A stretch of 64,000 nt of DNA from Dokdonella_A sp937902695. GTDB taxonomy: Bacteria > Pseudomonadota > Gammaproteobacteria > Xanthomonadales > Rhodanobacteraceae. The stretch lies in contig JBEHYO010000005.1 in the NCBI GenBank assembly GCA_048498135.1, positions 20,633 to 84,632 on the forward strand, written 5' to 3'. Each line of letters begins with the position of its first letter. The stretch's first letter is position 1. A program made the position numbers and the translations under genes. Of this stretch, positions 33,440-41,086 are shown one piece after another. The notes under the pieces are model-generated. The model was given only the letters and a program-made list of their open reading frames with translations, did not search any database and was not told the DNA's origin.

Positions 33440-35047
33440 TCACATGCGGAACACGCCGTAGCGCTGTTGCTCGATCGGCGCATTCAGGGATGCCGAAATT
33501 GCGAGGCCCAGCACACGACGCGTGTCGACAGGATCGATGACGCCGTCGTCCCAGAGCCGCGCCGTCGCGTAGTACGGATGACCCTGGCGCTCGTACTGCT
33601 CGCGGATTGGCGTCTTGAACGCGTCTTCGTCTTCCTTCGGCCACGTTTTTCCGGCGTTTTCGATGCCGTCGCGGCGCACCGTCGCGAGCACGCTTGCGGC
33701 CTGTTCGCCGCCCATGACGCTGATGCGCGCATTGGGCCACATCCAGAGGAAGCGCGGCTGATAGCCGCGACCGCACATCGCATAGTTGCCGGCGCCGAAA
33801 CTGCCGCCGATGATGACGGTGAACTTCGGCACGTGCGAGCAGGCGACCGCGGTCACCATCTTGGCGCCGTCCTTCGCGATGCCGGCCTGCTCGTATTTCT
33901 TGCCGACCATGAAGCCGGTGATGTTCTGCAGGAATACCAGCGGCACGTCGCGCTGGTTGCACAGTTCGATGAAATGCGTGCCCTTGAGCGCCGACTCCGA
34001 GAACAGGATGCCGTTGTTGGCGACGACGCCGACCGGATAGCCGTAGAGGTGCGCGAATCCGGTGACGAGCGTCTTGCCGTAGCGCGCCTTGAACTCGTGG
34101 AACTCCGAGCCGTCGACGACGCGCGCGATGATCTCGCGGATGTCGAACGGGATGCGCGTGTCGCGCGGCACGATGCCGTAGAGATCGTCGGCCTGGTAGA
34201 GCGGCTCGCGCGGCGTGATCGTCGCGAGCGCGAGATGCTTGCCGCGGTTGAGATTCGCGACGATGTCGCGCGCGATCGCGAGCGCATGCGCGTCGTCTTC
34301 GGCGAAGTGGTCGGCGACGCCGGAGACCGACGTGTGCACGTCGGCACCGCCGAGCGTCTCCGCATCGACGACTTCGCCGGTCGCGGCTTTCACCAGCGGC
34401 GGTCCGCCGAGGAAGATCGTGCCTTGTTCCCTGACGATGATCGTCTCGTCGCTCATCGCCGGCACGTAGGCGCCGCCGGCCGTGCACGAGCCCATGACGA
34501 CGGCGATCTGCGCAATGCCGAGCGCCGACATGCGCGCCTGGTTGTAGAAGATGCGGCCGAAGTGGTCGCGATCGGGAAACACTTCGTCCTGCAGCGGCAG
34601 GAACGCGCCGCCGGAGTCGACGAGGTAGACGCACGGCAGGCGGTTTTCGAGCGCGACTTCCTGCGCGCGCAGATGCTTCTTGACGGTCATCGGGAAATAC
34701 GTGCCGCCCTTGACCGTCGCATCGTTCGCGATGACGAGCGTCTCGATGCCGTTGACGCGGCCGATGCCGGTGATGATGCCCGCGCTCGGCGCCTGGTCCT
34801 CGTACATGCCGTGCGCGGCGAGCGCCGACAGCTCGAGGAACGGCGAGCCCGGATCGAGCAATCCGCGGATGCGCTCGCGCGGCAGCAGCTTGCCGCGCTC
34901 GGTGTGCTTCGCGCGCGCCTTCTCGCCGCCGCCTTCGGCGACCTTCGCGAATTGCGATTTCAGGTCAGCGACGAGCCCCCGCATCTGCGCGGCATTGGCC
35001 TCGAAGTCGGGCGAGCGCGGATCGATTTGCGAGCGGATGGCGGGCAT
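33440..35047 (-). CDS. liuB: 3-Methylcrotonyl-CoA carboxylase-type carboxyltransferase (beta) subunit
   Basis: A 535-residue biotin-dependent acyl-CoA carboxyltransferase. RGKLLPRERIRGLLDPGSPF near the N-terminus, NDATVKGGTYFPMTVKKHLR, YLVDSGGAFLPLQDEVFPDR and SCTAGGAYVPAMSDE match the methylcrotonyl-CoA branch more closely than propionyl- or acetyl-CoA carboxylases. GGSFGAGNYAMCGRGYQPRF and the C-terminal VDTRRVLGLAISASLN complete the carboxyl-CoA site. It would carboxylate 3-methylcrotonyl-CoA in leucine breakdown. The biotin-carrying alpha subunit, 3-methylglutaconyl-CoA hydratase and HMG-CoA lyase are not next to it and must be elsewhere. Confidence 0.92.
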   Translation of the reverse strand: MPAIRSQIDPRSPDFEANAAQMRGLVADLKSQFAKVAEGGGEKARAKHTERGKLLPRERIRGLLDPGSPFLELSALAAHGMYEDQAPSAGIITGIGRVNGIETLVIANDATVKGGTYFPMTVKKHLRAQEVALENRLPCVYLVDSGGAFLPLQDEVFPDRDHFGRIFYNQARMSALGIAQIAVVMGSCTAGGAYVPAMSDETIIVREQGTIFLGGPPLVKAATGEVVDAETLGGADVHTSVSGVADHFAEDDAHALAIARDIVANLNRGKHLALATITPREPLYQADDLYGIVPRDTRIPFDIREIIARVVDGSEFHEFKARYGKTLVTGFAHLYGYPVGVVANNGILFSESALKGTHFIELCNQRDVPLVFLQNITGFMVGKKYEQAGIAKDGAKMVTAVACSHVPKFTVIIGGSFGAGNYAMCGRGYQPRFLWMWPNARISVMGGEQAASVLATVRRDGIENAGKTWPKEDEDAFKTPIREQYERQGHPYYATARLWDDGVIDPVDTRRVLGLAISASLNAPIEQQRYGVFRM

Positions 35048-35120
35048 CTTCGTTTACGCGGAAGAGGAGGGCGCCATGAAAACACAGCGCCTCGGCGCCG
35101 CGCCAGCCTCGCGGGCGCCT

Positions 35121-35151
35121 GAAACGCAACCGGCCGCGCGAGGCGGCCGGT
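35121..35151 (-). terminator. Terminator-like hairpin after the LEA-like lipoprotein gene
   Basis: Nine-base perfect arms ACCGGCCGC (35129-35137) and GCGGCCGGT (35143-35151) enclose GCGAG. On the minus strand TTGCGTTTC follows. The stem starts about 30 nt beyond the stop at 35180, so the carboxylase gene may depend on readthrough or its own promoter. Confidence 0.6.
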
Positions 35152-35179
35152 GCGGGTGCTTGGTGATCGCGAACGACGA

Positions 35180-35617
35180 TCAGTGATCGCCGTCCTTCTT
35201 GTCGCCGGTCGCGGCGTCCTTCGTGTCTTTGGCCGCTTCCTTGACGTCATTCCCGACCTGCTTGGCGCCTGCGGCCATCGCGTTGCCGACATCCTTGGCG
35301 GCTTCCTTCGACTTGTCGGCGGCTTCGGCCGTCGCGTCCTTGGCCTTTTCCATCGCGGCGCTGGTCGCGGCTGCGGCCTGCTTCGTCGCGTCCGAGGCTT
35401 CGTTGCCGGCTTGCTTGAGCGTGTCCGACGTCTGCCGTGCGGCACTCGCGGTCGCGTCGGCCGCCTTCTTCGCGGCGTCGGCCGTCGCGTCGGCTGCTTT
35501 CTTCGTTGCGTCGGCGGCCTTGTCTGCCGCTTCCTTGGCCTGTTGCTGCGCGTTGTCGCTGCATGCGGCGAGTGCCGCGAGCAGCATCGTGCAGAGTGCG
35601 ATGCGCTTGATGTCCAT
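35180..35617 (-). CDS. LEA-like repetitive lipoprotein
   Basis: A 145-residue lipoprotein: the signal ends LLAALAACSDN, so the cysteine near residue 19 would be acylated. The rest is a low-complexity amphipathic helix made of 11-residue-like repeats of Ala, Lys, Asp and Thr (KAADATKKAADATADAAKKA and variants), as in group 3 LEA or desiccation/stress proteins. It probably extends into the periplasm and protects membrane or proteins in stress, by analogy. It sits unexpectedly among genes for leucine breakdown and has a terminator-like hairpin 3' of it. Confidence 0.8.
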   Translation of the reverse strand: MDIKRIALCTMLLAALAACSDNAQQQAKEAADKAADATKKAADATADAAKKAADATASAARQTSDTLKQAGNEASDATKQAAAATSAAMEKAKDATAEAADKSKEAAKDVGNAMAAGAKQVGNDVKEAAKDTKDAATGDKKDGDH

Positions 35618-35676
35618 CGGTGTCTCCCCTCCAGGTTGGACGGCGGCCCGCGCCGCCGCCGATGAAGCCGCGATCG

Positions 35677-36855
35677 TTACGCGAGCTCGATCGCGACCGC
35701 CGTAGCCTCGCCGCCGCCGATGCAGAGCGACGCGACGCCGCGCTTACCGCCCTTCTGCTTTAGCGCGTTGATCAGCGTGACGATCAGGCGCGCGCCCGAT
35801 GCACCGATCGGATGGCCGAGCGCCGTCGCGCCGCCGTGCACGTTGAGCTTGTCGTGCTTGATGCCGAGCTCGGCCATCGGCGCCATCGCAACGACCGCGA
35901 ACGCCTCGTTGACCTCGAAGAGATCGACGTCGTCGACCTTCCAGCCGGCCTTCTTCAAGACCTTGTCGATCGCGCCGATCGGCGCGGTCGTGAACCACTC
36001 CGGCTCCTGCGAATGCGTCGCGTGCGCGACGATGCGCGCGAGCGGCTTCGCGCCGCGCCTCGATGCTTCGTCGGCGCTCATCAGCACCGTCGCCGCCGCG
36101 CCGTCGGAAATGCTCGACGAGCTCGCCGCCGTGATCGTGCCGTTTTCCTTGCGGAACGCCGGCTTCAGCGTCGGGATCTTCGCGATGTCGGACTTGCCGG
36201 GCTGCTCGTCGGTGTCGACGACGACGTCGCCCTTGCGGCCCTTGACCGTCACCGGAACGATCTCGTCCTTGAACGCGCCCGAGGCGATTGCCGCCTGCGC
36301 GCGCTTGACCGACTCGGTCGCGAACGCGTCCTGCTGCTCGCGCGTGAAATGGTACTTGTCGGCGCACGATTCGCCGAACACGCCCATCGCCTTGCCGTCG
36401 TACGGATTCGTCAGGCCGTCCCACGCCATGTGATCGACCGCCTCGAAATTGCCGTAGCGGTTGCCGGTGCGCGAGTTCGGGATCATGTGCGGCGCGTTCG
36501 TCATCGACTCCATGCCGCCGGCGACGACAACCGTCGCCGAGCCGGCCTTGATGAGGTCATGGCCCAGCATCACGGCCTTCATGCCGGAACCGCAGACCTT
36601 GTTGATCGTCGTCGCGCCCGTCGAAACCGGAATGCCGGCCGCGATCGACGCCTGCCGCGCCGGCGCCTGGCCGAGGTTGGCCGGCAGCACGCAGCCCATG
36701 ATGACTTCGGTGACATCGCCCGGCGCGACGCCGGCCTCTTCGAGCGCGCCCTTGATGGCGGTCGCGCCGAGCGTCGGCGTCGGCACGCCGGTGAACTGGC
36801 CGAGGAAGGAACCGATCGCGGTGCGCTTGGCGCCGACGATGACGATGTCTGACAT
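35677..36855 (-). CDS. Acetyl-CoA C-acetyltransferase (thiolase)
   Basis: A 392-residue degradative/biosynthetic thiolase that interconverts acetoacetyl-CoA and two acetyl-CoA; it would use the acetoacetate end of leucine breakdown. The acyl-enzyme cysteine is in INKVCGSGMKAVMLG (near residue 90), the active-site His is in ALGHPIGASGARL, and the second Cys is in ASLCIGGGEATA. The VNEAFA block is present. ATG 36855 (MSDIVIVGAKRTAIGSF) is the family start. It lies about 190 bp after the isovaleryl-CoA dehydrogenase gene, same strand. Confidence 0.94.
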   Translation of the reverse strand: MSDIVIVGAKRTAIGSFLGQFTGVPTPTLGATAIKGALEEAGVAPGDVTEVIMGCVLPANLGQAPARQASIAAGIPVSTGATTINKVCGSGMKAVMLGHDLIKAGSATVVVAGGMESMTNAPHMIPNSRTGNRYGNFEAVDHMAWDGLTNPYDGKAMGVFGESCADKYHFTREQQDAFATESVKRAQAAIASGAFKDEIVPVTVKGRKGDVVVDTDEQPGKSDIAKIPTLKPAFRKENGTITAASSSSISDGAAATVLMSADEASRRGAKPLARIVAHATHSQEPEWFTTAPIGAIDKVLKKAGWKVDDVDLFEVNEAFAVVAMAPMAELGIKHDKLNVHGGATALGHPIGASGARLIVTLINALKQKGGKRGVASLCIGGGEATAVAIELA

Positions 36856-37044
36856 GGATGGCCTCGTGTGATCGTGCAAGTCCGCGATGCGGACCGGTCA
36901 GGCGAAATTATGCGCCCCATGGCGCAGTGCAGCAAACGGCGATTCCGGCCGCAGATGCCAAGGGCTGAGCGCATGCAGACGATCGTGTCGTCAAAGCAGA
37001 AAATGTATGGCCGCGAATGGGTTCGTCAATGCGCCGCGGCCGCG

Positions 37045-38202
37045 TCAGCTTTTCCCGTGAAACAGCTCGCGCCCGATCAGCATGCGACGGATTTCGTTCG
37101 TGCCGGCGCCGATCTCGTAGAGCTTCGCGTCGCGCAGGATGCGGCCGGTCGGATATTCGTTGATGTAGCCGTTGCCGCCGAGCGCCTGGATCGCTTCGAG
37201 CGCGACCTGCACGGCGCTTTGCGATGCGTGCAGGAGGCACGATGCCGGATCGATGCGCGATTTGACGCCGCGGTCGTAGTCCTGCGCGACCATGTAGGCG
37301 TACGCGCGCGAGGATTGCAGCATCGTGTACATGTCGGCGATCTTCGCCTGCATGATGCCGAACGTGCCGATCGGCGCGTTGAACTGCTTGCGCTCGCGCA
37401 CGTACGGAAGCGCGACGTCCATCGCGGCCTGCATCAGGCCGAGCGGGCCGCCGGAGAGCACGAGGCGCTCGGTGTCGAGGCCCTTCATCAGGACGCGAAC
37501 GCCCTCGTTGACCTCGCCGACGCGGTTCGCGTCGGGAATCTCGCAGTTGTCGAAGACGAGCTCCGAGGTGTTCGAGCCGCGCATGCCGAGCTTGTCGAGC
37601 TTCTGCGCGGTCGAGAAGCCCTTCATGCCTTTCTCGACCAGGAACGCCGTCATGCAGCGCGAGCCGGCCGGACGGTGCGCGGTGCGCAGGTAGACGAGGA
37701 TGACGTCGGCATCGGGGCCGTTGGTGATCCACATCTTCGAGCCGTTCGCGACCCAGGCATCGCCTTTCCGTTCGGCGCGGCACGTCATCGAGCCGACGAC
37801 GTCGGAACCCGCGCCGGGTTCGCTCATCGCGAGCGCGCCGACGAACTCGCCGCTGCAGAGCTTGGGCAGGAAGCGCTTTTTCTGCTCGTCGGTCGCGTTG
37901 TTCGCGATGTTCTGCACGCAGAGGTTCGAGTGCGCGCCGTACGAAAGGCCGATCGAACCCGATCCGCGCGAAATCTCCTCCATCGCGACGACGTGGGCGA
38001 GATAGCCGAGTTCCGAGCCGCCGAAGTCGCCCGACACCGTGATGCCGAGCAGGCCCATCTCGCCGAACTTGCGCCACAGGTCGGACGGGAACGCGTTGTC
38101 GCGATCGATGAGGTCCGCGCGCGGAGCGATTTCCTTGTCGACGAACGCGCGCACGCTCTCGCGCAGGAGGTCGATGTCTTCGCCGAGCGGGAATGGGCGC
38201 AT
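37045..38202 (-). CDS. liuA: Isovaleryl-CoA dehydrogenase
   Basis: A 385-residue FAD acyl-CoA dehydrogenase that oxidises isovaleryl-CoA to 3-methylcrotonyl-CoA. ALAMSEPGAGSDVVGSM and WITNGPDADVILVY are the flavin-binding blocks. The catalytic glutamate sits in LMKGLDTERLVLSGGPLG, the isovaleryl-CoA position, rather than near the C-terminus as in short-chain enzymes, and QALGGNGYINEYP and IGAGTNEIRRMLIGREL close the fold. The ATG at 38202 begins MRPFPLGEDIDLLRESV; it has no purine-rich ribosome site because a 7-bp tandem repeat begins 10 nt upstream. Confidence 0.95.
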   Translation of the reverse strand: MRPFPLGEDIDLLRESVRAFVDKEIAPRADLIDRDNAFPSDLWRKFGEMGLLGITVSGDFGGSELGYLAHVVAMEEISRGSGSIGLSYGAHSNLCVQNIANNATDEQKKRFLPKLCSGEFVGALAMSEPGAGSDVVGSMTCRAERKGDAWVANGSKMWITNGPDADVILVYLRTAHRPAGSRCMTAFLVEKGMKGFSTAQKLDKLGMRGSNTSELVFDNCEIPDANRVGEVNEGVRVLMKGLDTERLVLSGGPLGLMQAAMDVALPYVRERKQFNAPIGTFGIMQAKIADMYTMLQSSRAYAYMVAQDYDRGVKSRIDPASCLLHASQSAVQVALEAIQALGGNGYINEYPTGRILRDAKLYEIGAGTNEIRRMLIGRELFHGKS

Positions 38203-38212
38203 GGTTAGAGCC

Positions 38213-38338
38213 GGGATTCGGGATTTGGGATTTGGGATTTGGGATTTGGGATTTGGGATTCGGGATTTGGGATTTGGGATTTGGGATTTGGGATTTGGGA
38301 TTTGGGATTTGGGATTTGGGATTTGGGATTGGGGATTC
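38213..38338. repeat. Heptanucleotide tandem repeat (GGGATTT)n in the liuA leader
   Basis: Sixteen consecutive 7-bp units (GGGATTT, two as GGGATTC) run from 38213 to 38324, followed by irregular units to 38338. GGGATTCGGG at 38332-38341 is complementary to CCCGAATCCC at about 38391-38400, so a stem can form downstream of the array. The array fills most of the 221-bp space between the leucine dehydrogenase stop and the liuA start and touches the place where a ribosome site should be. Confidence 0.93.
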
Positions 38339-38423
38339 GGGAAACGGCATGCGGTCGCAGGTGGGCTGATTCTATGCGCTTTCACCAATCCCGAATCCCG
38401 ACTCCCCAATCCCGGCCTTACCG

Positions 38424-39527
38424 CTACTGTCCCCGCATCCGCCCCTGGAAGCGCGGCGCGTGGTTGCCCATGTGCGGCAGCTTGATGCGCCCGATCGTCG
38501 CGATGCGCTCCTCGGCCATGCGGTCGGCGGCCTTGTAGGTCGGAATGCCATCGCGCTTGGCGATCTCGAAGATGCGGCCGACGTTGTAATAGATCGTGCG
38601 CATCATGCGCATCGCACGCTCGCGGTTGTAGCCGTCGATCTCGAGCGAGACGTTCATGACGCCGCCGGCGTTGACCGCGTAGTCCGGCGCGTAGAGGATG
38701 CCGCGCTTTTCGATCTCGACGCCCATCGCGTCGTTGGCGAGCTGGTTGTTCGCCGCGCCGCAGACGATCTTGCACTTGAGGCGCGGCAGCGTCTCGGTGC
38801 TGATCGTGCCGCCGAGCGCGCACGGGCTGTAGACGTCCGCGTCGACGTCGTAGATCTCGTCGATGCCGACGGCCGTGCAGCCGTACTCGTCGACCGCGCG
38901 CTGCACCAGCGCCTTGTTGATGTCGGTGACGAAGACCTTCGCGTTCTGCTCGCGCAGGAGCTTGATGAACTCGAGGCCGACATGGCCCGCACCCTGCACG
39001 GCGTAGCTGTACTTGCCGACGTCCTCGTTGCCGAACTTGTGGTTCAGCGCGGCCATCAGGCCCTGCAGCGTGCCGAATGCCGTGAACGGCGAGGGATCGC
39101 CCGAGCCGCCGTGCACCTGGTGCACGCCGGTCACGAACTCTGTCTCGCGGAACACCCACTCCATGTCGTTGACGTCGATGCCGACGTCCTCGGCCGTGAT
39201 GTAGCGGCCGTTGAGCGAGTTGACGTAGCGGCCGAACGCGCGGAACAGGGCCTCGGATTTGTCCTTGGCCGGATCGCCGATGATCACGCCCTTGCCGCCG
39301 CCGAGATTGAGGCCCGCCACCGCGTTCTTGTACGTCATGCCGCGCGACAGGCGCAGCACGTCGTTCAACGCTTCGGCCTCGTTCTTGTACGGCCACATGC
39401 GAAGGCCGCCGAGCGCGGGGCCGAGCACGCTGTTGTGGATCGCGATGATGGCCTTGAGCCCGGCGTCCTTGCTGTGGCAATAGACGACCTGCTCGTGACC
39501 GGTTTCGGCAATCGTTTCGAATAGCAT
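38424..39527 (-). CDS. Leucine (Leu/Val/Phe) dehydrogenase
   Basis: A 367-residue NAD-dependent amino-acid dehydrogenase of the leucine/phenylalanine/valine branch that deaminates branched-chain amino acids to keto acids. The catalytic lysine region is LNLGGGKGVIIGDP, the N-terminal lysine block is ALGGLRMWPYKNEAEA, and the NAD fold is YAVQGAGHVGLEFIKLL. CALGGTISTETL and VCGAANNQLA are further family blocks. ATG 39527 gives MLFETIAETGHEQVV, the usual start. First gene of the catabolic cluster; its promoter lies between 39528 and 39817. Confidence 0.94.
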   Translation of the reverse strand: MLFETIAETGHEQVVYCHSKDAGLKAIIAIHNSVLGPALGGLRMWPYKNEAEALNDVLRLSRGMTYKNAVAGLNLGGGKGVIIGDPAKDKSEALFRAFGRYVNSLNGRYITAEDVGIDVNDMEWVFRETEFVTGVHQVHGGSGDPSPFTAFGTLQGLMAALNHKFGNEDVGKYSYAVQGAGHVGLEFIKLLREQNAKVFVTDINKALVQRAVDEYGCTAVGIDEIYDVDADVYSPCALGGTISTETLPRLKCKIVCGAANNQLANDAMGVEIEKRGILYAPDYAVNAGGVMNVSLEIDGYNRERAMRMMRTIYYNVGRIFEIAKRDGIPTYKAADRMAEERIATIGRIKLPHMGNHAPRFQGRMRGQ

Positions 39528-39736
39528 CGATCTTTGCTCCGGCAGCACCGCCAGGCCAGGCGCGAACGCGCGGCCCACATCCGTGAAAGCACTTCAGATG
39601 TGTCGGTTAACTGCTTGTAGAAGTTGAGGAATGGAAGGATGGAACGCGGCCGACCGGCCACTTCGCGGCGCGTAGTGTAGCGGGGTCGGTGCGGAGGCGA
39701 CAGTCCGCGGCACCGTGCGCGGCCGAACGGAAAGAT

Positions 39737-39756
39737 GGGCTCGCTGAAGCGAGCCC
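39737..39756. promoter_or_regulatory. Hairpin upstream of the leucine dehydrogenase gene
   Basis: GGGCTCGC and GCGAGCCC pair perfectly round TGAA. On the minus strand ATCTTTCC follows the stem, giving a terminator-like shape about 210 nt before the leucine dehydrogenase start. It also lies 60 nt before the plus-strand secreted-protein gene at 39818. It could be an attenuator of the catabolic cluster or an old terminator. Confidence 0.35.
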
Positions 39757-39817
39757 TTGGCCGCGGACGCGTGCATGAAGCAAGATGCGCGCGTAGTCCA
39801 CCACGGGGGTTTCAGGC

Positions 39818-40414
39818 ATGCGGACGCTTCTTCGTCGACTGCCGGCAGCAGTCGCGCTCTCCGGCCTTGCGCTCATGTCGGTCGCGGCTCGTGCCGCCGA
39901 TGCGCGCGACGATGTCTTCAAGGCATATCAGAAGCTGATGGCGTCGCGGTTCGCGGTCGACATCAGCACGACCGGCGACAGCGGCACGATGAAATCGCAC
40001 GGCGAGTACGACACCGTCGATCGCATCCATTTCAGGAACGACAAGATGGAGATGATCGTCGTGCCGGAAGGCACCTGGATGAAGACCGGCCAGGACTGGA
40101 TGCAGCCGCCGATGGACATGAGCGGCATGGTCAAGCAGTTCGTGCCGAAATCGATCGAGGATCTTCGCGGCATGACGAAGAACGCAGCCGACCTCGGCGC
40201 GACGACACGGAACGGGCAGGGCGTGCACGCATATTCCTATGACGTCGACACGACGGTCATGGGCATCCACGTGACGTCGACGAACAGGATCTTTCTGAAT
40301 GCGGCCGGCCAGATCGTCCATGCCGAGAGCGACGGCGAGGCGATGGGCCGCAAGTCGCATACCGCGCAGGACATCCGGTACGACGACAGCATCCGCGTGA
40401 CGCCGCCGAAGTAG
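39818..40414 (+). CDS. Secreted protein, LolA-like fold suspected
   Basis: A 198-residue exported protein with a Sec signal (LLRRLPAAVALSGLALMSVA, cleavage near ARA-AD). The mature part alternates strands in the way of lipid-binding LolA-like barrels (HFRNDKMEMIVVPEGTWMKT, then YSYDVDTTVMGIHVTSTNRI). A methionine-rich loop PPMDMSGMVKQF is notable. I do not recognise a named family. It is divergent from the leucine dehydrogenase gene. Confidence 0.7.
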   Translation: MRTLLRRLPAAVALSGLALMSVAARAADARDDVFKAYQKLMASRFAVDISTTGDSGTMKSHGEYDTVDRIHFRNDKMEMIVVPEGTWMKTGQDWMQPPMDMSGMVKQFVPKSIEDLRGMTKNAADLGATTRNGQGVHAYSYDVDTTVMGIHVTSTNRIFLNAAGQIVHAESDGEAMGRKSHTAQDIRYDDSIRVTPPK

Positions 40415-40438
40415 TCGGCGCGCCTGCTCTTGAAAAGA

Positions 40439-40453
40439 CCGAACGATCGTGCT
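40439..40453. promoter_or_regulatory. Candidate TetR operator 1
   Basis: CCGAACGATCGTGCT lies 12 nt before the tetR ATG and contains the near-palindrome AACGATCGT. An inverted relative is found at 41114-41127. Its position over the presumed tetR promoter suits autoregulation. Confidence 0.5.
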
Positions 40454-40464
40454 ATTTTGCTGAT

Positions 40465-41070
40465 ATGCAACCTGCCGCCACGACCAGCAAGGGCGCTGCG
40501 ACGCGCGATTCGATCATCGAGCGTGCGGTCCAGATCGTCCGCAAGGAGGGCTTCGAAGGCCTCTCGATCGGCACGATCGCGGGATCGGTCGGCATGTCGA
40601 AGAGCGGCGTCTTCGCCCATTTCGGCTCGCGTGAAGAACTGCAGCTGGCGGTTCTGGACGCCGCCGCGCAGCGCTTCACCGAGCAGGTATTCCTGCCGGC
40701 CATCCGCGAGAAGCGCGGCCTGACGCGCCTCCTCGCCATCGGCAGCCGCTGGATGAAATGGCTGCGCAGCGAGCAGGGCGGCTGTCCGATGGTCAGCGCC
40801 GCGATCGAATACGACGACCGGCCCGGGGCGATCCGCGAGCGCGTGATTTTCTACCAGACCAGGCTCCGCAAGGAGCTTTCGCGCGCGATCGCGATGGCCG
40901 TCGAGACAAAGGAGCTTCGCGCCGACACCGAGCCCGAGCAGCTCGCGTTCGAGATCTTCGGCGTCGAGCTCGCGATGCACCACGACAGCCGCCTGTTCGG
41001 CTTCGACGAAGCAATCGTGCGCAGCGAACGAGCGCTCCAGCGCCTCGTCGACTCGTACCGCGCCCGATAA
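40465..41070 (+). CDS. TetR/AcrR family transcriptional regulator
   Basis: A 201-residue repressor. The N-terminal helix-turn-helix is standard (TRDSIIERAVQIVRKEGFEG, GTIAGSVGMSKSGVFAHFGS). The C-terminal ligand domain has SEQGGCPMVSAAIEYDDRPG and ELRADTEPEQLAFEIFGVEL, resembling the TetR_C_6/YsiA-like branch that often controls neighbouring hydrolases or oxidoreductases. The alpha/beta hydrolase gene follows 16 bp later. Matching operator-like sequences lie just before tetR and at the start of the hydrolase gene, which suggests it represses both. Confidence 0.93.
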   Translation: MQPAATTSKGAATRDSIIERAVQIVRKEGFEGLSIGTIAGSVGMSKSGVFAHFGSREELQLAVLDAAAQRFTEQVFLPAIREKRGLTRLLAIGSRWMKWLRSEQGGCPMVSAAIEYDDRPGAIRERVIFYQTRLRKELSRAIAMAVETKELRADTEPEQLAFEIFGVELAMHHDSRLFGFDEAIVRSERALQRLVDSYRAR

Positions 41071-41086
41071 CCACGAGGATACCGCC

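Noticed and set aside
33440..35047. Assignment of the carboxyltransferase as propionyl- or acetyl-CoA carboxylase
   Set aside because: The N-terminal RGKLLPRERI and VKGGTYFPMTVKKHLR blocks and the neighbouring isovaleryl-CoA dehydrogenase favour methylcrotonyl-CoA carboxylase.
38213..38341. Tandem array considered as CRISPR
   Set aside because: Units are 7 bp and contiguous with no spacers, so this is a microsatellite-like repeat.
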